DNA from: a virus
Direction: 5' to 3' (one strand)
DNA length: 20,649 nucleotides
Virus record (IMG/VR): IMGVR_UViG_3300023237_001251
Location: 1 to 20,649 of that record
The translations under genes and the position numbers were made by a program. The notes under the pieces are model-generated. The model was not told where the DNA came from and ran no database searches. It was given only the letters and a program-made list of their open reading frames with translations. Within the stretch, counting starts at the first letter, position 1. Each line of letters starts with the position of its first letter. This document shows, piece by piece, positions 8,438 to 14,026 of this stretch.

Positions 8438-8524
8438 GCCTCCGCTTCGTTCCTATTTAGCGCAGCCCATTTCTCCCATCTTCCTCGCGCCATTCTGTGG
8501 CGCGAGTTGCAGATTGAGCGGGCA
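8420..8524 (+). repeat. 15-bp direct repeat flanking the helicase gene end
   Basis: CAGATTGAGCGGGCA occurs at 8420-8434, at the end of the helicase gene, and again at 8510-8524, 90 bp later. The intervening DNA carries a 9-bp hairpin (8484-8506). The duplication could mark an insertion or slippage event that extended this region. No open reading frame of quality lies between the copies. Confidence 0.6.
8484..8506 (+). repeat. Perfect 9-bp hairpin without U tract
   Basis: CTCGCGCCA (8484-8492) pairs with TGGCGCGAG (8498-8506) around a 5-nt loop. It lies 47 bp after the helicase stop. Without a U tract it is a weak terminator candidate. It may instead stabilise the 3' end of the replication transcript or be a protein-binding site. 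Confidence 0.6.
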
Positions 8525-8815
8525 AACTCCCGCCACGCGCCCTCTGGCGAAGCCCACCCCCTCACGGCCTGCTCGAGCCCCTTGAGGCCGCCGGTCGCGC
8601 AGCCAAGCGTACTGCCACCATTCCCACTCCACTATCCCACTCCCGCCATTCTCGGCGCCTTCATCGGTGCCATTTGCGGTTCTCTGCTCGCCGATCCGCC
8701 CCGAAGTTCCCTTTTTAGGTCCGACATTCCCACCTACATTCCCACAAGTTAAGATTTTGATAAACAATATCTTACATCTCCTTATTGGAATGAGAGAGAT
8801 AAAACTAACTAACGG

Positions 8816-8832
8816 TGGTGACAGATTCACCA
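8816..8832. promoter_or_regulatory. Operator-like palindrome
   Basis: TGGTGA (8816-8821) and TCACCA (8827-8832) form a perfect 6-bp inverted repeat with a 5-bp spacer, next to an AT-rich segment and 230 bp upstream of the terminase genes. The size and spacing fit a dimeric repressor or activator site. No binding protein can be assigned. Confidence 0.35.
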
Positions 8833-9060
8833 TTTCGTCAGCACCCTTCGAAAAAAATGTCTCACCTACCCCCCCAGGGAAGGAATCTTTTCCCCTCCTG
8901 CAGGTCACGTGAGGGTTTACCGTCTCCCACCCTCTTTTCACGAGTTAGCTCTGAAATCTTTGTGTCCCCCCGCCAAGTTTTTGACATACCCCCTGTGTGT
9001 GCCACCCGATAAAACTGCCGAAAATTCGGATCCAGGGAATGGGTCTCCAAGGTAAAAGGA

Positions 9061-9996
9061 ATGGAAACGATCTCAGTTGATCTAGCGGGCAAGGTCTTGA
9101 CGGCCAACCTGCGAAATATCATCGCCAAAGTTCAGGACGGGAGAACCCTCACGGGACCGGAAGTCCAGGTGTTCGAAAGTGTCCTTTCGCAGGAGAGTGA
9201 GCTGCAGGCGCGGCTGACTGCGGAAGAGATGGTGGAGATAACCGATCTCGGCGCGGCTGCAGGCCCGCCCGATCAGCCCCAGGCGGATGCTCCTCCTCAT
9301 CGATACGAGCATACTCGGAATCATTACGCCGCCCTTTTCTCGCAAACCGCCCGCACGATCAACCGCTGGATTGCTCACGGGAAAGCGCAAGATTCGCCGC
9401 CGCCTCTCGACGATCCGGAGGCCATGATCGGCTGGTGGATGAAGCACATGAAACATCGAGTGCCTGCCAGTTTGCTCAGATTTAAGGCCCCCCCCTCCGC
9501 AGTGGATTCTCCGCAAGGACCGGGCACAGAGCCTCCCGAGGCCGGGGAAGGCGAGCCGCGAGCCGCTGGCGTCCCCGAGCGCGGAAGTGTGGGCATGGCA
9601 GGGATGTTAAAGAGAATGCGGGAAGCTGAGCGGGATGCGGCGGAGAAATATCAACTGGCGCAGGGGGCGGAGCCGCCAGATCCGTCGCTTATAGAGATGC
9701 GGCGGCGGGCGTGGGATCGGATGGCGGAGACGCTGCGGAAGCTGGAGAAGGACTCACCGAGGATCCTTGAGGCCTCCGGGGACGTGCTACCTCGCGCGGA
9801 GACCGTTTCAGAGCTGGGGCAGATGTTGGGCGTGTTCGCGCTCACTTGGCGTGGGTTTGCGCGTCGGATGCTGCCGGTCATGCGCGGGATGAGCATCGAG
9901 CAGTCGGACAAGCACTGGAATCTCGAGTCGGATCGCGTCTTTGCGGGGTTCCAAAAGTCCCGCTTCGCTGAGGTGATAGAGCCGGAGGCCGGATGA
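9061..9996 (+). CDS. Probable phage terminase small subunit
   Basis: The product is 311 residues. It lies directly before the large terminase, with a 4-bp ATGA overlap, which is the usual place of the small subunit that recognises viral DNA. Residues 86-108 (RNHYAALFSQTARTINRWIAHG) form a helix-turn-helix like that of Nu1-type proteins. A Pro-rich linker (about 143-180) and a charged helical C-terminus (about 185-300) follow, suitable for oligomerisation and for contact with the large subunit. It is longer than the lambda protein. The assignment rests on position plus the helix-turn-helix; sequence similarity alone would not settle it. Confidence 0.65.
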   Translation: METISVDLAGKVLTANLRNIIAKVQDGRTLTGPEVQVFESVLSQESELQARLTAEEMVEITDLGAAAGPPDQPQADAPPHRYEHTRNHYAALFSQTARTINRWIAHGKAQDSPPPLDDPEAMIGWWMKHMKHRVPASLLRFKAPPSAVDSPQGPGTEPPEAGEGEPRAAGVPERGSVGMAGMLKRMREAERDAAEKYQLAQGAEPPDPSLIEMRRRAWDRMAETLRKLEKDSPRILEASGDVLPRAETVSELGQMLGVFALTWRGFARRMLPVMRGMSIEQSDKHWNLESDRVFAGFQKSRFAEVIEPEAG

Positions 9997-11852
9997 CCAC
10001 CGCCCGATCCATCATCCTGGCCGTCTTCCTGCAGGTATTCCAACCGAGACCGGAGGAGAATGCCTGGCAGTGGGGCGAGCAGTTCATCACCCTTCGGCCG
10101 ACCACGGAAAGCCAGGACTATCCTGGCCAGTATTCCTCCGCGCTCACTCCGCACACGCGCTTCCTCATGGAGTTCGGCACCGATGACTATAGCCCAAACA
10201 TCAAATTTTCTCCGGGCACCGAGGATATGAGCTGGCGGGAGTTCGTGTTTATGAAGAGTAGCCAGAGCGGAGTCACCCTAGCGGCCCTCATCGTCATCAC
10301 GTATTTCGTCGCCAACAAACCGTGCAACATCATCTACACCATCGACTCCGCGAAGGAGGTGACCCGCATCAATGTCACCAGGCTGCAGCCTATGCTGCAG
10401 GATTGCCCGGCCACCGCGGGGAGGATGTCCGAAGATAAAGACGATTTCCAGAATCAGACCCTTTATCTTCGAGGGCTCACGGTTTACCTTATGGGCTCCT
10501 ATTCCGCGGGAGCCATGGCAAATAAGTCCGCCGGCCTGGCCGTGGCCGACGAGCTGGATAACCATCCTCCGCAGCCGCAGGGCGAGGCGAACTCCATCGA
10601 TCTCCTCCGTGATCGGCTCAAGAAGGTTCTCGACGGCAAACTGATCGCATTTTCAAAACCCAAGGGTGAGAGCGACATCCTCAACCAGGAGTACCGCACC
10701 GGAACTCGGCACCAATGCTTTGTGCCCTGCCCGCATTGCGATCACTTTCAGTCCCTCGTTTGGAAGCAAGTCCGGTATCATCACTGCCGGAAAGACGACG
10801 CCGACTGGGATCAGCATCGCGTCCTCGCCGAGACCTACTACGAGTGCGAGTCCTGCCAGGCAGCCATCCTCGAGAGCCACAAGCCCGCGATGATGGATCG
10901 GCATGAGTGGCGGCCTACAAACCTCGGGCAGGACGATCAGAAGCCCGCCCTTGGGAAGATCAGCGCTCACATCTCCGATCTCTACTCCCTCTTCCCGAAC
11001 ATGACCTGGGGGCACCTCGCCAACATCAAGATCAATGCCGAGGGCAACATCTCCAAGCTCAAGGCCTTCTATACTGGCAACCTCGCCCTCCCCTGGCGCG
11101 AGAAACGCTACCAGGTCAAGCAGACCGACATCTGGCGGATGTGCGGTGCTTACGATCATGGGCACTGCCCGCGGTCTCCGCGCGTCATCCTTATGGCCGC
11201 CGACGTGCAGGAGGATGTAAAAAAATGGGTGAAAACCGCCTTTATGCCCTCGGGCGAATGCTTCGTCGTCGATTACGGCGCCTGCCTATCCTACGATGAG
11301 CTGCTCCTCGAGGCCGACCGGCCCGTCATCATCGACGACTGGGGCGACACCCCCGAGGCCGACCGCTCAGATCCGGTGGTTTTCATCGGGCTGATCGACG
11401 AAGGCCACGATCAAAAAGGCGTGCGTGATTTCTGCCAGCGGAGTGACGAACGCTTCTACCCCGTGAAAGGCCGTGGCGGCATCCAGGTCAAAGACGTGGT
11501 CGAGGAAAAAACAAACTTCACCCACAATGACGAGCCCATCGTCGTCTATTTTTGCAGCGACGATGATTTCAAGGCCGAGCTCTACCTCACTCGGATCGGG
11601 AAGTTTCCGCAGATCGAAAAGGCCCACAAAGCCGGTCACCATCATCCCGTCCCGCGCCTCTGGTTCCCTCGCAACCCCAATCCCGAATTCATCGCCGAGC
11701 TCTGCGCGGAAAAACGCGAGCAAGTCACCCGGCGCGGCCGCCTCGTCTGGGCCTGGACCGATCCCACGGATCCCAATGACTGGGGCGATGCGCTCAAATA
11801 TTGCTTCGTAGATTGGTATCTCATCAAAGAATTTTTCCAAGAGGCCGCGTGA
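9993..11852 (+). CDS. Phage terminase large subunit, GpA family
   Basis: The product is 619 residues, close to the lambda gpA length. It is the packaging motor and nuclease that cuts concatemeric DNA and pumps it into the prohead. The Walker A-like KSSQSGVT (88-95) has the deviant form typical of GpA proteins, and Walker B is VADELDNHP (184-192). A zinc-binding segment carries CPHC (246-249) and CESC (285-288). The C-terminal nuclease domain shows acidic motifs AADVQED, GLIDEGHD and DWGDALKY. It starts in an ATGA overlap with the small subunit. In lambda the next genes are W and B; here the cassette array comes in between. Confidence 0.95.
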   Translation: MTTARSIILAVFLQVFQPRPEENAWQWGEQFITLRPTTESQDYPGQYSSALTPHTRFLMEFGTDDYSPNIKFSPGTEDMSWREFVFMKSSQSGVTLAALIVITYFVANKPCNIIYTIDSAKEVTRINVTRLQPMLQDCPATAGRMSEDKDDFQNQTLYLRGLTVYLMGSYSAGAMANKSAGLAVADELDNHPPQPQGEANSIDLLRDRLKKVLDGKLIAFSKPKGESDILNQEYRTGTRHQCFVPCPHCDHFQSLVWKQVRYHHCRKDDADWDQHRVLAETYYECESCQAAILESHKPAMMDRHEWRPTNLGQDDQKPALGKISAHISDLYSLFPNMTWGHLANIKINAEGNISKLKAFYTGNLALPWREKRYQVKQTDIWRMCGAYDHGHCPRSPRVILMAADVQEDVKKWVKTAFMPSGECFVVDYGACLSYDELLLEADRPVIIDDWGDTPEADRSDPVVFIGLIDEGHDQKGVRDFCQRSDERFYPVKGRGGIQVKDVVEEKTNFTHNDEPIVVYFCSDDDFKAELYLTRIGKFPQIEKAHKAGHHHPVPRLWFPRNPNPEFIAELCAEKREQVTRRGRLVWAWTDPTDPNDWGDALKYCFVDWYLIKEFFQEAA

Positions 11853-11890
11853 TCTCCATGCCGCCCAATAAAACGCAGCTCCTATCGGCG

Positions 11891-12019
11891 GTTATTGTTG
11901 ACGGCAACAATCCATCCCCAACCAAATCGAAATTATGAAATCAGATAATCAAACTCGCGAAGACGCAATCGAAGCCTCAAGTCGTGACGAGGATGGATTG
12001 GGTGGATCGACTGTTCGCC
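11891..12019 (+). repeat. attC-like site 1 (left arm degenerate)
   Basis: CAATCCATCC (11908-11917) pairs with GGATGGATTG (11991-12000), and the right end carries the box GTTCGCC (12013-12019). The outer left box with AAC is missing, so this is the truncated left edge of the array. The left arm also takes part in a rival perfect hairpin (ATTGTTG 11894-11900 with CAACAAT 11905-11911). The loop holds the start codon at 11935. From that ATG to the GTT is 78 nt, so the downstream half is translated in frame into cassette A. Its loop is nearly identical to that of site 4. Confidence 0.65.
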
Positions 12020-12327
12020 GATTTATGAAACGTGAATGGAAGCTTATTCGGGCAATCCTCATCGGAGCGCCGCTGGACTCATGGAGCACTCCGACCGTGC
12101 TCGGGCACTATCTGCTGTGCCAGGATCGCCACCTGATCGACGGCTCTGCCGTCGTCGATGCGGGCAATCAGCCGGTGGAATACCGGCTCGAAAAACTGAG
12201 CGCAGAAGGACAGGAAATGGCCGCGAGACTACAAGACGAGCAGAGGCTCGATAACGCACTCGCAACCCTGGACGCCCAAGGAGTTGGACACGTTGAGGAA
12301 TTTGTTCTGAGGCTCGTTGCACAATGA
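11935..12327 (+). CDS. Cassette A protein, DUF2513-like, with attC-encoded N-terminal extension
   Basis: The product is 130 residues from the ATG in site 1. Residues 1-30 are encoded by the repeat (ending GLGGSTVRR). The cassette itself adds a second in-frame ATG at 12025 that begins MKREWKLIRAIL, very like the N-terminus of DUF2513 proteins, which are small predicted winged-helix proteins common in phages and mobile elements. The middle HYLLCQDRHLIDG and LSAEGQEMAARLQDE segments fit the same family. So 12025 may be the native start, giving 100 residues, and the longer form a fusion made by the array. No strong Shine-Dalgarno sequence precedes either start. Function is unknown. Confidence 0.7.
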   Translation: MKSDNQTREDAIEASSRDEDGLGGSTVRRFMKREWKLIRAILIGAPLDSWSTPTVLGHYLLCQDRHLIDGSAVVDAGNQPVEYRLEKLSAEGQEMAARLQDEQRLDNALATLDAQGVGHVEEFVLRLVAQ

Positions 12328-12340
12328 GCGCGCGCAATTC

Positions 12341-12497
12341 AGCGAACACACCAGTCCGCCACAATGGAGCCAGTAACCTATGACAACCTCAACCGACGAA
12401 ATCCCGAACGTCGCCAGTGACCTGCCCGGCCATGTGTAGAGGCGTCGGCAACTCTGAGAGCGGACGGGGCCGGGTTGGGTCCAATGGTCTGTTGGGC
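12341..12497 (+). repeat. attC-like site 2 (ends cassette A)
   Basis: The left box is AGCGAAC (12341-12347) and the right box GTTGGGC (12491-12497), the only right box that fits the classical GTTRRRY. The left box matches the start of cassette A (GTTCGC), not the right box of its own site. Inner arms are less well paired than in the other sites but have the same layout. The left arm resembles site 6 (shared ACACCAGTC and GCCACAA). The loop has an ATG at 12380 that stops after 19 codons (TAG at 12437-12439), so unlike the other sites it does not read into the next cassette, which has its own promoter. Confidence 0.6.
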
Positions 12498-12536
12498 CTC
12501 CGGTTATCGGCTCGAAAAATAAATGAAAATAACCGC

Positions 12537-12565
12537 TTGACAGATACAGCGTCACGCGGTAATCT
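12537..12565 (+). promoter_or_regulatory. Predicted promoter inside cassette B
   Basis: A perfect -35 hexamer TTGACA (12537-12542) is followed 17 bp later by TAATCT (12560-12565), a weak -10, and 9 bp later by the start codon of the cassette B gene. The short leader would leave little room for a ribosome-binding site. ACCGC (12532-12536) and GCGGT (12556-12560) flank the hexamer as an inverted pair, a possible operator for the HTH protein in the same cassette. Confidence 0.4.
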
Positions 12566-12574
12566 GATTGCGCT

Positions 12575-12859
12575 ATGAAAAACATCACTGACAAAAAAGA
12601 AATCGAAACCCTGAATGATAAATCCGAAAAGCACGAAGGCGCCTACGCAACCTGCCGAGTAGTCGATCACTCCCATCCTGGATGCCAGGAGTGGGCCGAA
12701 CATTGTGAGATCGATGGGGCTCCCGCGAAAATCTACTACATCTTCGGAGACGAGGAAGCAGAGGTTGAGGAGGCCGACGAAATGCCCTGGGACTCCGACC
12801 ACATCAGCCGGATCGAAATCGCGGAAAAGGACGAGGACGAAGACTACGAAAACCTGTGA
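12575..12859 (+). CDS. Cassette B first gene, small acidic protein of unknown function
   Basis: The product is 94 residues and very acidic in its C-terminal half (GDEEAEVEEADEMPWDSDH, then EKDEDEDYENL). The N-terminal third is charged and Lys-rich, and there are two Cys in the middle. I do not recognise a family. It is the first gene of the only two-gene cassette and follows a predicted promoter. It overlaps the next gene by GTGA (12856-12859). A small acidic protein followed by an HTH regulator under an internal promoter is the layout of toxin-antitoxin or anti-defence cassettes; that is inference only. Confidence 0.6.
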   Translation: MKNITDKKEIETLNDKSEKHEGAYATCRVVDHSHPGCQEWAEHCEIDGAPAKIYYIFGDEEAEVEEADEMPWDSDHISRIEIAEKDEDEDYENL

Positions 12860-13083
12860 CCCCCGCCGAATACAAATCAGCTCGGCAGCTACGCGGCACC
12901 CAACAGGGTGTCGCGGATGCCCTTGGGGTCTCCATCTCAACCGTGCAGAGACGGGAGGCGGGGGACTGGCAAATCACCAAGGAGGCCGCCCTTGCGATTC
13001 TTTCTCTCCGCGTCCGAAAAACGAGACGCGGGCCACGGAAGCCCAACACCATGATGACCAATTCTGCCCCACCCAAACCATGA
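12856..13083 (+). CDS. Cassette B second gene, XRE/Cro-type HTH regulator
   Basis: The product is 75 residues starting at GTG, in GTGA overlap with the preceding gene. Residues about 2-50 form a Cro/C1-type helix-turn-helix (ARQLRGTQQGVADALGVS, then STVQRREAGDW), followed by a basic tail (RVRKTRRGPRKP). The last residues are encoded by the left half of attC-like site 3, and the stop overlaps the next start as ATGA at 13080. It probably regulates the cassette promoter at 12537-12565, where an ACCGC/GCGGT pair could be its site. Confidence 0.75.
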   Translation: MTPAEYKSARQLRGTQQGVADALGVSISTVQRREAGDWQITKEAALAILSLRVRKTRRGPRKPNTMMTNSAPPKP

Positions 13084-13170
13084 ATACAAAAACCGAAGAT
13101 CGATCCGCGAACGACACCGCTGAAACTCCGAGCGACAGCGGGGCAGAATTGGGTCGATCAACTGTTCGAC
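13041..13170 (+). repeat. attC-like site 3 (ends cassette B)
   Basis: The left box GCCCAAC (13041-13047) and right box GTTCGAC (13164-13170) flank a 13-bp perfect stem, CCAATTCTGCCCC (13058-13070) with GGGGCAGAATTGG (13140-13152). Outward the pairing continues (GAT and GACC) with two unpaired bases in the right arm. The stem differs from that of site 4 at several positions on both sides, with pairing kept. The left box matches the start of its own cassette (TTGGGC at 12492). The loop holds the ATGA at 13080 where the XRE gene stops and the next gene starts. The ATG-to-GTT distance is 84 nt, in frame. Confidence 0.75.
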
Positions 13171-13418
13171 GGATTATTGAAGCCGCGAAGGATCGGATGC
13201 AGACAGCCACGATAATCAATATCGCGGCTGACATATCTTTGCATCAAATGAGTGGGCGAGAGGCCGCTGAAATGATCTTGATCGAAGCGGGGATAACTTT
13301 GGAGGAAGCCGTCGAAGTGCTTGATGGGTGTCGTCTGGAGCGTGTCTCGGAAATGATCGGATTGTATTCAGCGAACACCACGATCACCAATCCATCCCCA
13401 ACCAAATCGAAATCATGA
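13080..13418 (+). CDS. Cassette C protein, unknown function, attC-encoded N-terminus
   Basis: The product is 112 residues. About the first 29 are encoded by the right half of site 3 and end in ELGRSTVRR, paralogous to the GLGGSTVRR leader of cassettes A and D. The cassette part (RIIEAAKDRMQTATIINIA, then MSGREAAEMILIEAGITLEEAVEVLDGC) is helical and of no recognised family. The last 15 residues (ending SPTKSKS) come from the left half of site 4. The start overlaps the upstream stop (ATGA 13080) and the stop overlaps the downstream start (ATGA 13415). An ATG at 13197 inside the cassette could be an older native start. Confidence 0.6.
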   Translation: MNTKTEDRSANDTAETPSDSGAELGRSTVRRIIEAAKDRMQTATIINIAADISLHQMSGREAAEMILIEAGITLEEAVEVLDGCRLERVSEMIGLYSANTTITNPSPTKSKS

Positions 13419-13499
13419 AAACAGATAATCAAATCAGTGAACCCTCAATCGAAACCCCAAGTGAACGCGGGGATGGATTGGGTGGATCGACTGTTCGGC
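13370..13499 (+). repeat. attC-like site 4 (ends cassette C)
   Basis: The left box AGCGAAC (13370-13376) and right box GTTCGGC (13493-13499) flank a 13-bp perfect stem, CCAATCCATCCCC (13387-13399) with GGGGATGGATTGG (13469-13481). CGAT and CACC pair further out, with two unpaired bases in the right arm at the same places as in site 3. The loop holds the ATGA at 13415. The ATG-to-GTT distance is 78 nt, in frame, and encodes a leader nearly the same as that of site 1. The left box matches the start of cassette C over only 5 bases, the poorest match of the set. Confidence 0.75.
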
Positions 13500-13753
13500 A
13501 ATCTCCTGTCGATCACGCGCAAATCATCCGAACATGGGAAGACTCCTTGGAAGGCATGAAGACCAAAATCAAGGATGAGCAAAAGAAAGCCGAGGTCGCC
13601 AGAATCATCGTTGGAGCGTTGCAAGAGGCATACTGGCGTCTGGAGGGGCGTCTGGACGTGGCGAAAGAACTGGTCAGGAAGCAATCTATTTTGCCGAACA
13701 CCCAGATCAGCCGCCGCGAAGCCGCGCCGCAACCAGAAGGAGGAGTGAAATGA
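13415..13753 (+). CDS. Cassette D protein, helical, unknown function, attC-encoded N-terminus
   Basis: The product is 112 residues. The first 27 or so are encoded by site 4, ending GLGGSTVRQ. The cassette part is highly charged and predicted alpha-helical (EDSLEGMKTKIKDEQKKAE, then LEGRLDVAKELVRKQ), suggesting a short coiled coil. The final residues (PNTQISRREAAPQPEGGVK) come from the left half of site 5. No family is recognised. The ends are ATGA overlaps with the genes on both sides, at 13415 and 13750. Confidence 0.6.
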   Translation: MKTDNQISEPSIETPSERGDGLGGSTVRQSPVDHAQIIRTWEDSLEGMKTKIKDEQKKAEVARIIVGALQEAYWRLEGRLDVAKELVRKQSILPNTQISRREAAPQPEGGVK

Positions 13754-13807
13754 AGGCCAATACTGGAAGTCAACCGCGTAGCGGTTGGCTGGATCGTGCT
13801 GGTAGGT
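13693..13807 (+). repeat. attC-like site 5 (ends cassette D)
   Basis: The left box GCCGAAC (13693-13699) matches the start of cassette D (GTTCGGCA) over 8 bases when the preceding T is included. The right box is GGTAGGT (13801-13807) in place of GTT. The arms pair through GAT, CAGCC and CCGC with unpaired bases at the same two places as in sites 3 and 4. The ATGA at 13750 joins the stop of cassette D to the start of cassette E, 51 nt before the box and in frame. A strong ribosome-binding site AGGAGG (13738-13743) lies 6 nt before this ATG, the best one in the array. Confidence 0.65.
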
Positions 13808-13977
13808 GGTCGCGGTGGCGCGTGGAAGGCAAGGGACTAGACGCCTTCCATCGTCGTGGGGCCGCGATCATCGCTCAGATACACGGCCAAGAGGCGGCTC
13901 TTGAGTATGTCCGCAAAGCCCCGCTATCTATTCCACCTACCACACCAGTCAGCCACAAGGGATCCAATAACCGATGA
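13750..13977 (+). CDS. Cassette E protein, small basic, unknown function
   Basis: The product is 75 residues. Residues 1-17 come from site 5. The cassette part is rich in Arg, Trp and Ala (GRWSRWRVEGKGLDAFHRRG, then AAIIAQIHGQEAALEYVRKA) and of no recognised family; it might be a small DNA- or RNA-binding protein. A good Shine-Dalgarno (AGGAGG, 13738-13743) precedes the start. The start and stop are both ATGA overlaps with neighbours (13750 and 13974). The last part is encoded by the left half of site 6. Confidence 0.55.
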   Translation: MKANTGSQPRSGWLDRAGRWSRWRVEGKGLDAFHRRGAAIIAQIHGQEAALEYVRKAPLSIPPTTPVSHKGSNNR

Positions 13978-14026
13978 AAACCACGCCTGACGCGATCCCG
14001 CAGTTGGCTGGAATGGACTGTTCGCG
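13933..14026 (+). repeat. attC-like site 6 (ends cassette E)
   Basis: The left box CCACCTACC (13933-13941) is the exact complement of the start of cassette E (GGTAGGTGG at 13801-13809), although it lacks the AAC triplet. The right box is GTTCGCG (14020-14026). Arms pair through CAGCC and GGGATC (13959-13964) with GATCCC (13994-13999), with unpaired bases at places like those of site 5. The ATGA at 13974 joins the genes of cassettes E and F. The ATG-to-GTT distance is 46 nt, so this site reads into its cassette in a different phase from the others. Confidence 0.65.

Larger units (their letters stand above)
8438..9060. other. Non-coding region between replication and packaging genes
   Basis: This 623-bp stretch has no convincing gene on either strand; the open frames here are Pro-rich or low-complexity translations without family features. 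It contains the second copy of the 15-bp direct repeat, a perfect 9-bp hairpin at 8484-8506, a weaker CGGCCT/AGGCCG pair at 8565-8590, and an AT-rich segment (about 8751-8815). Near it are a 6-bp palindrome at 8816-8832 and a TTGACA at 8981-8986 that lacks a well-spaced -10. Its place just before the terminase genes fits a late promoter/regulatory region, and possibly the packaging (cos) site. Neither is demonstrated by sequence alone. Confidence 0.6.

Noticed and set aside
8507-8752. Plus-strand open frame of 81 codons after the helicase gene
   Set aside because: It is Pro/Ser-rich, begins inside the duplicated 15-bp repeat and shows no family features.
8453-8941. Minus-strand open frame of 162 codons in the non-coding stretch
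   Set aside because: Its composition is low-complexity (Gly/Arg-rich and repeated GNVG), it has no recognisable domain, and its stop runs into the repeat region. I treat it as chance.
8981-9006. Promoter with TTGACA at 8981-8986 for the terminase genes
   Set aside because: The only -10-like sequence (GATAAA) lies 21 bp away, too far for a standard promoter, so it is mentioned only as part of the non-coding region.
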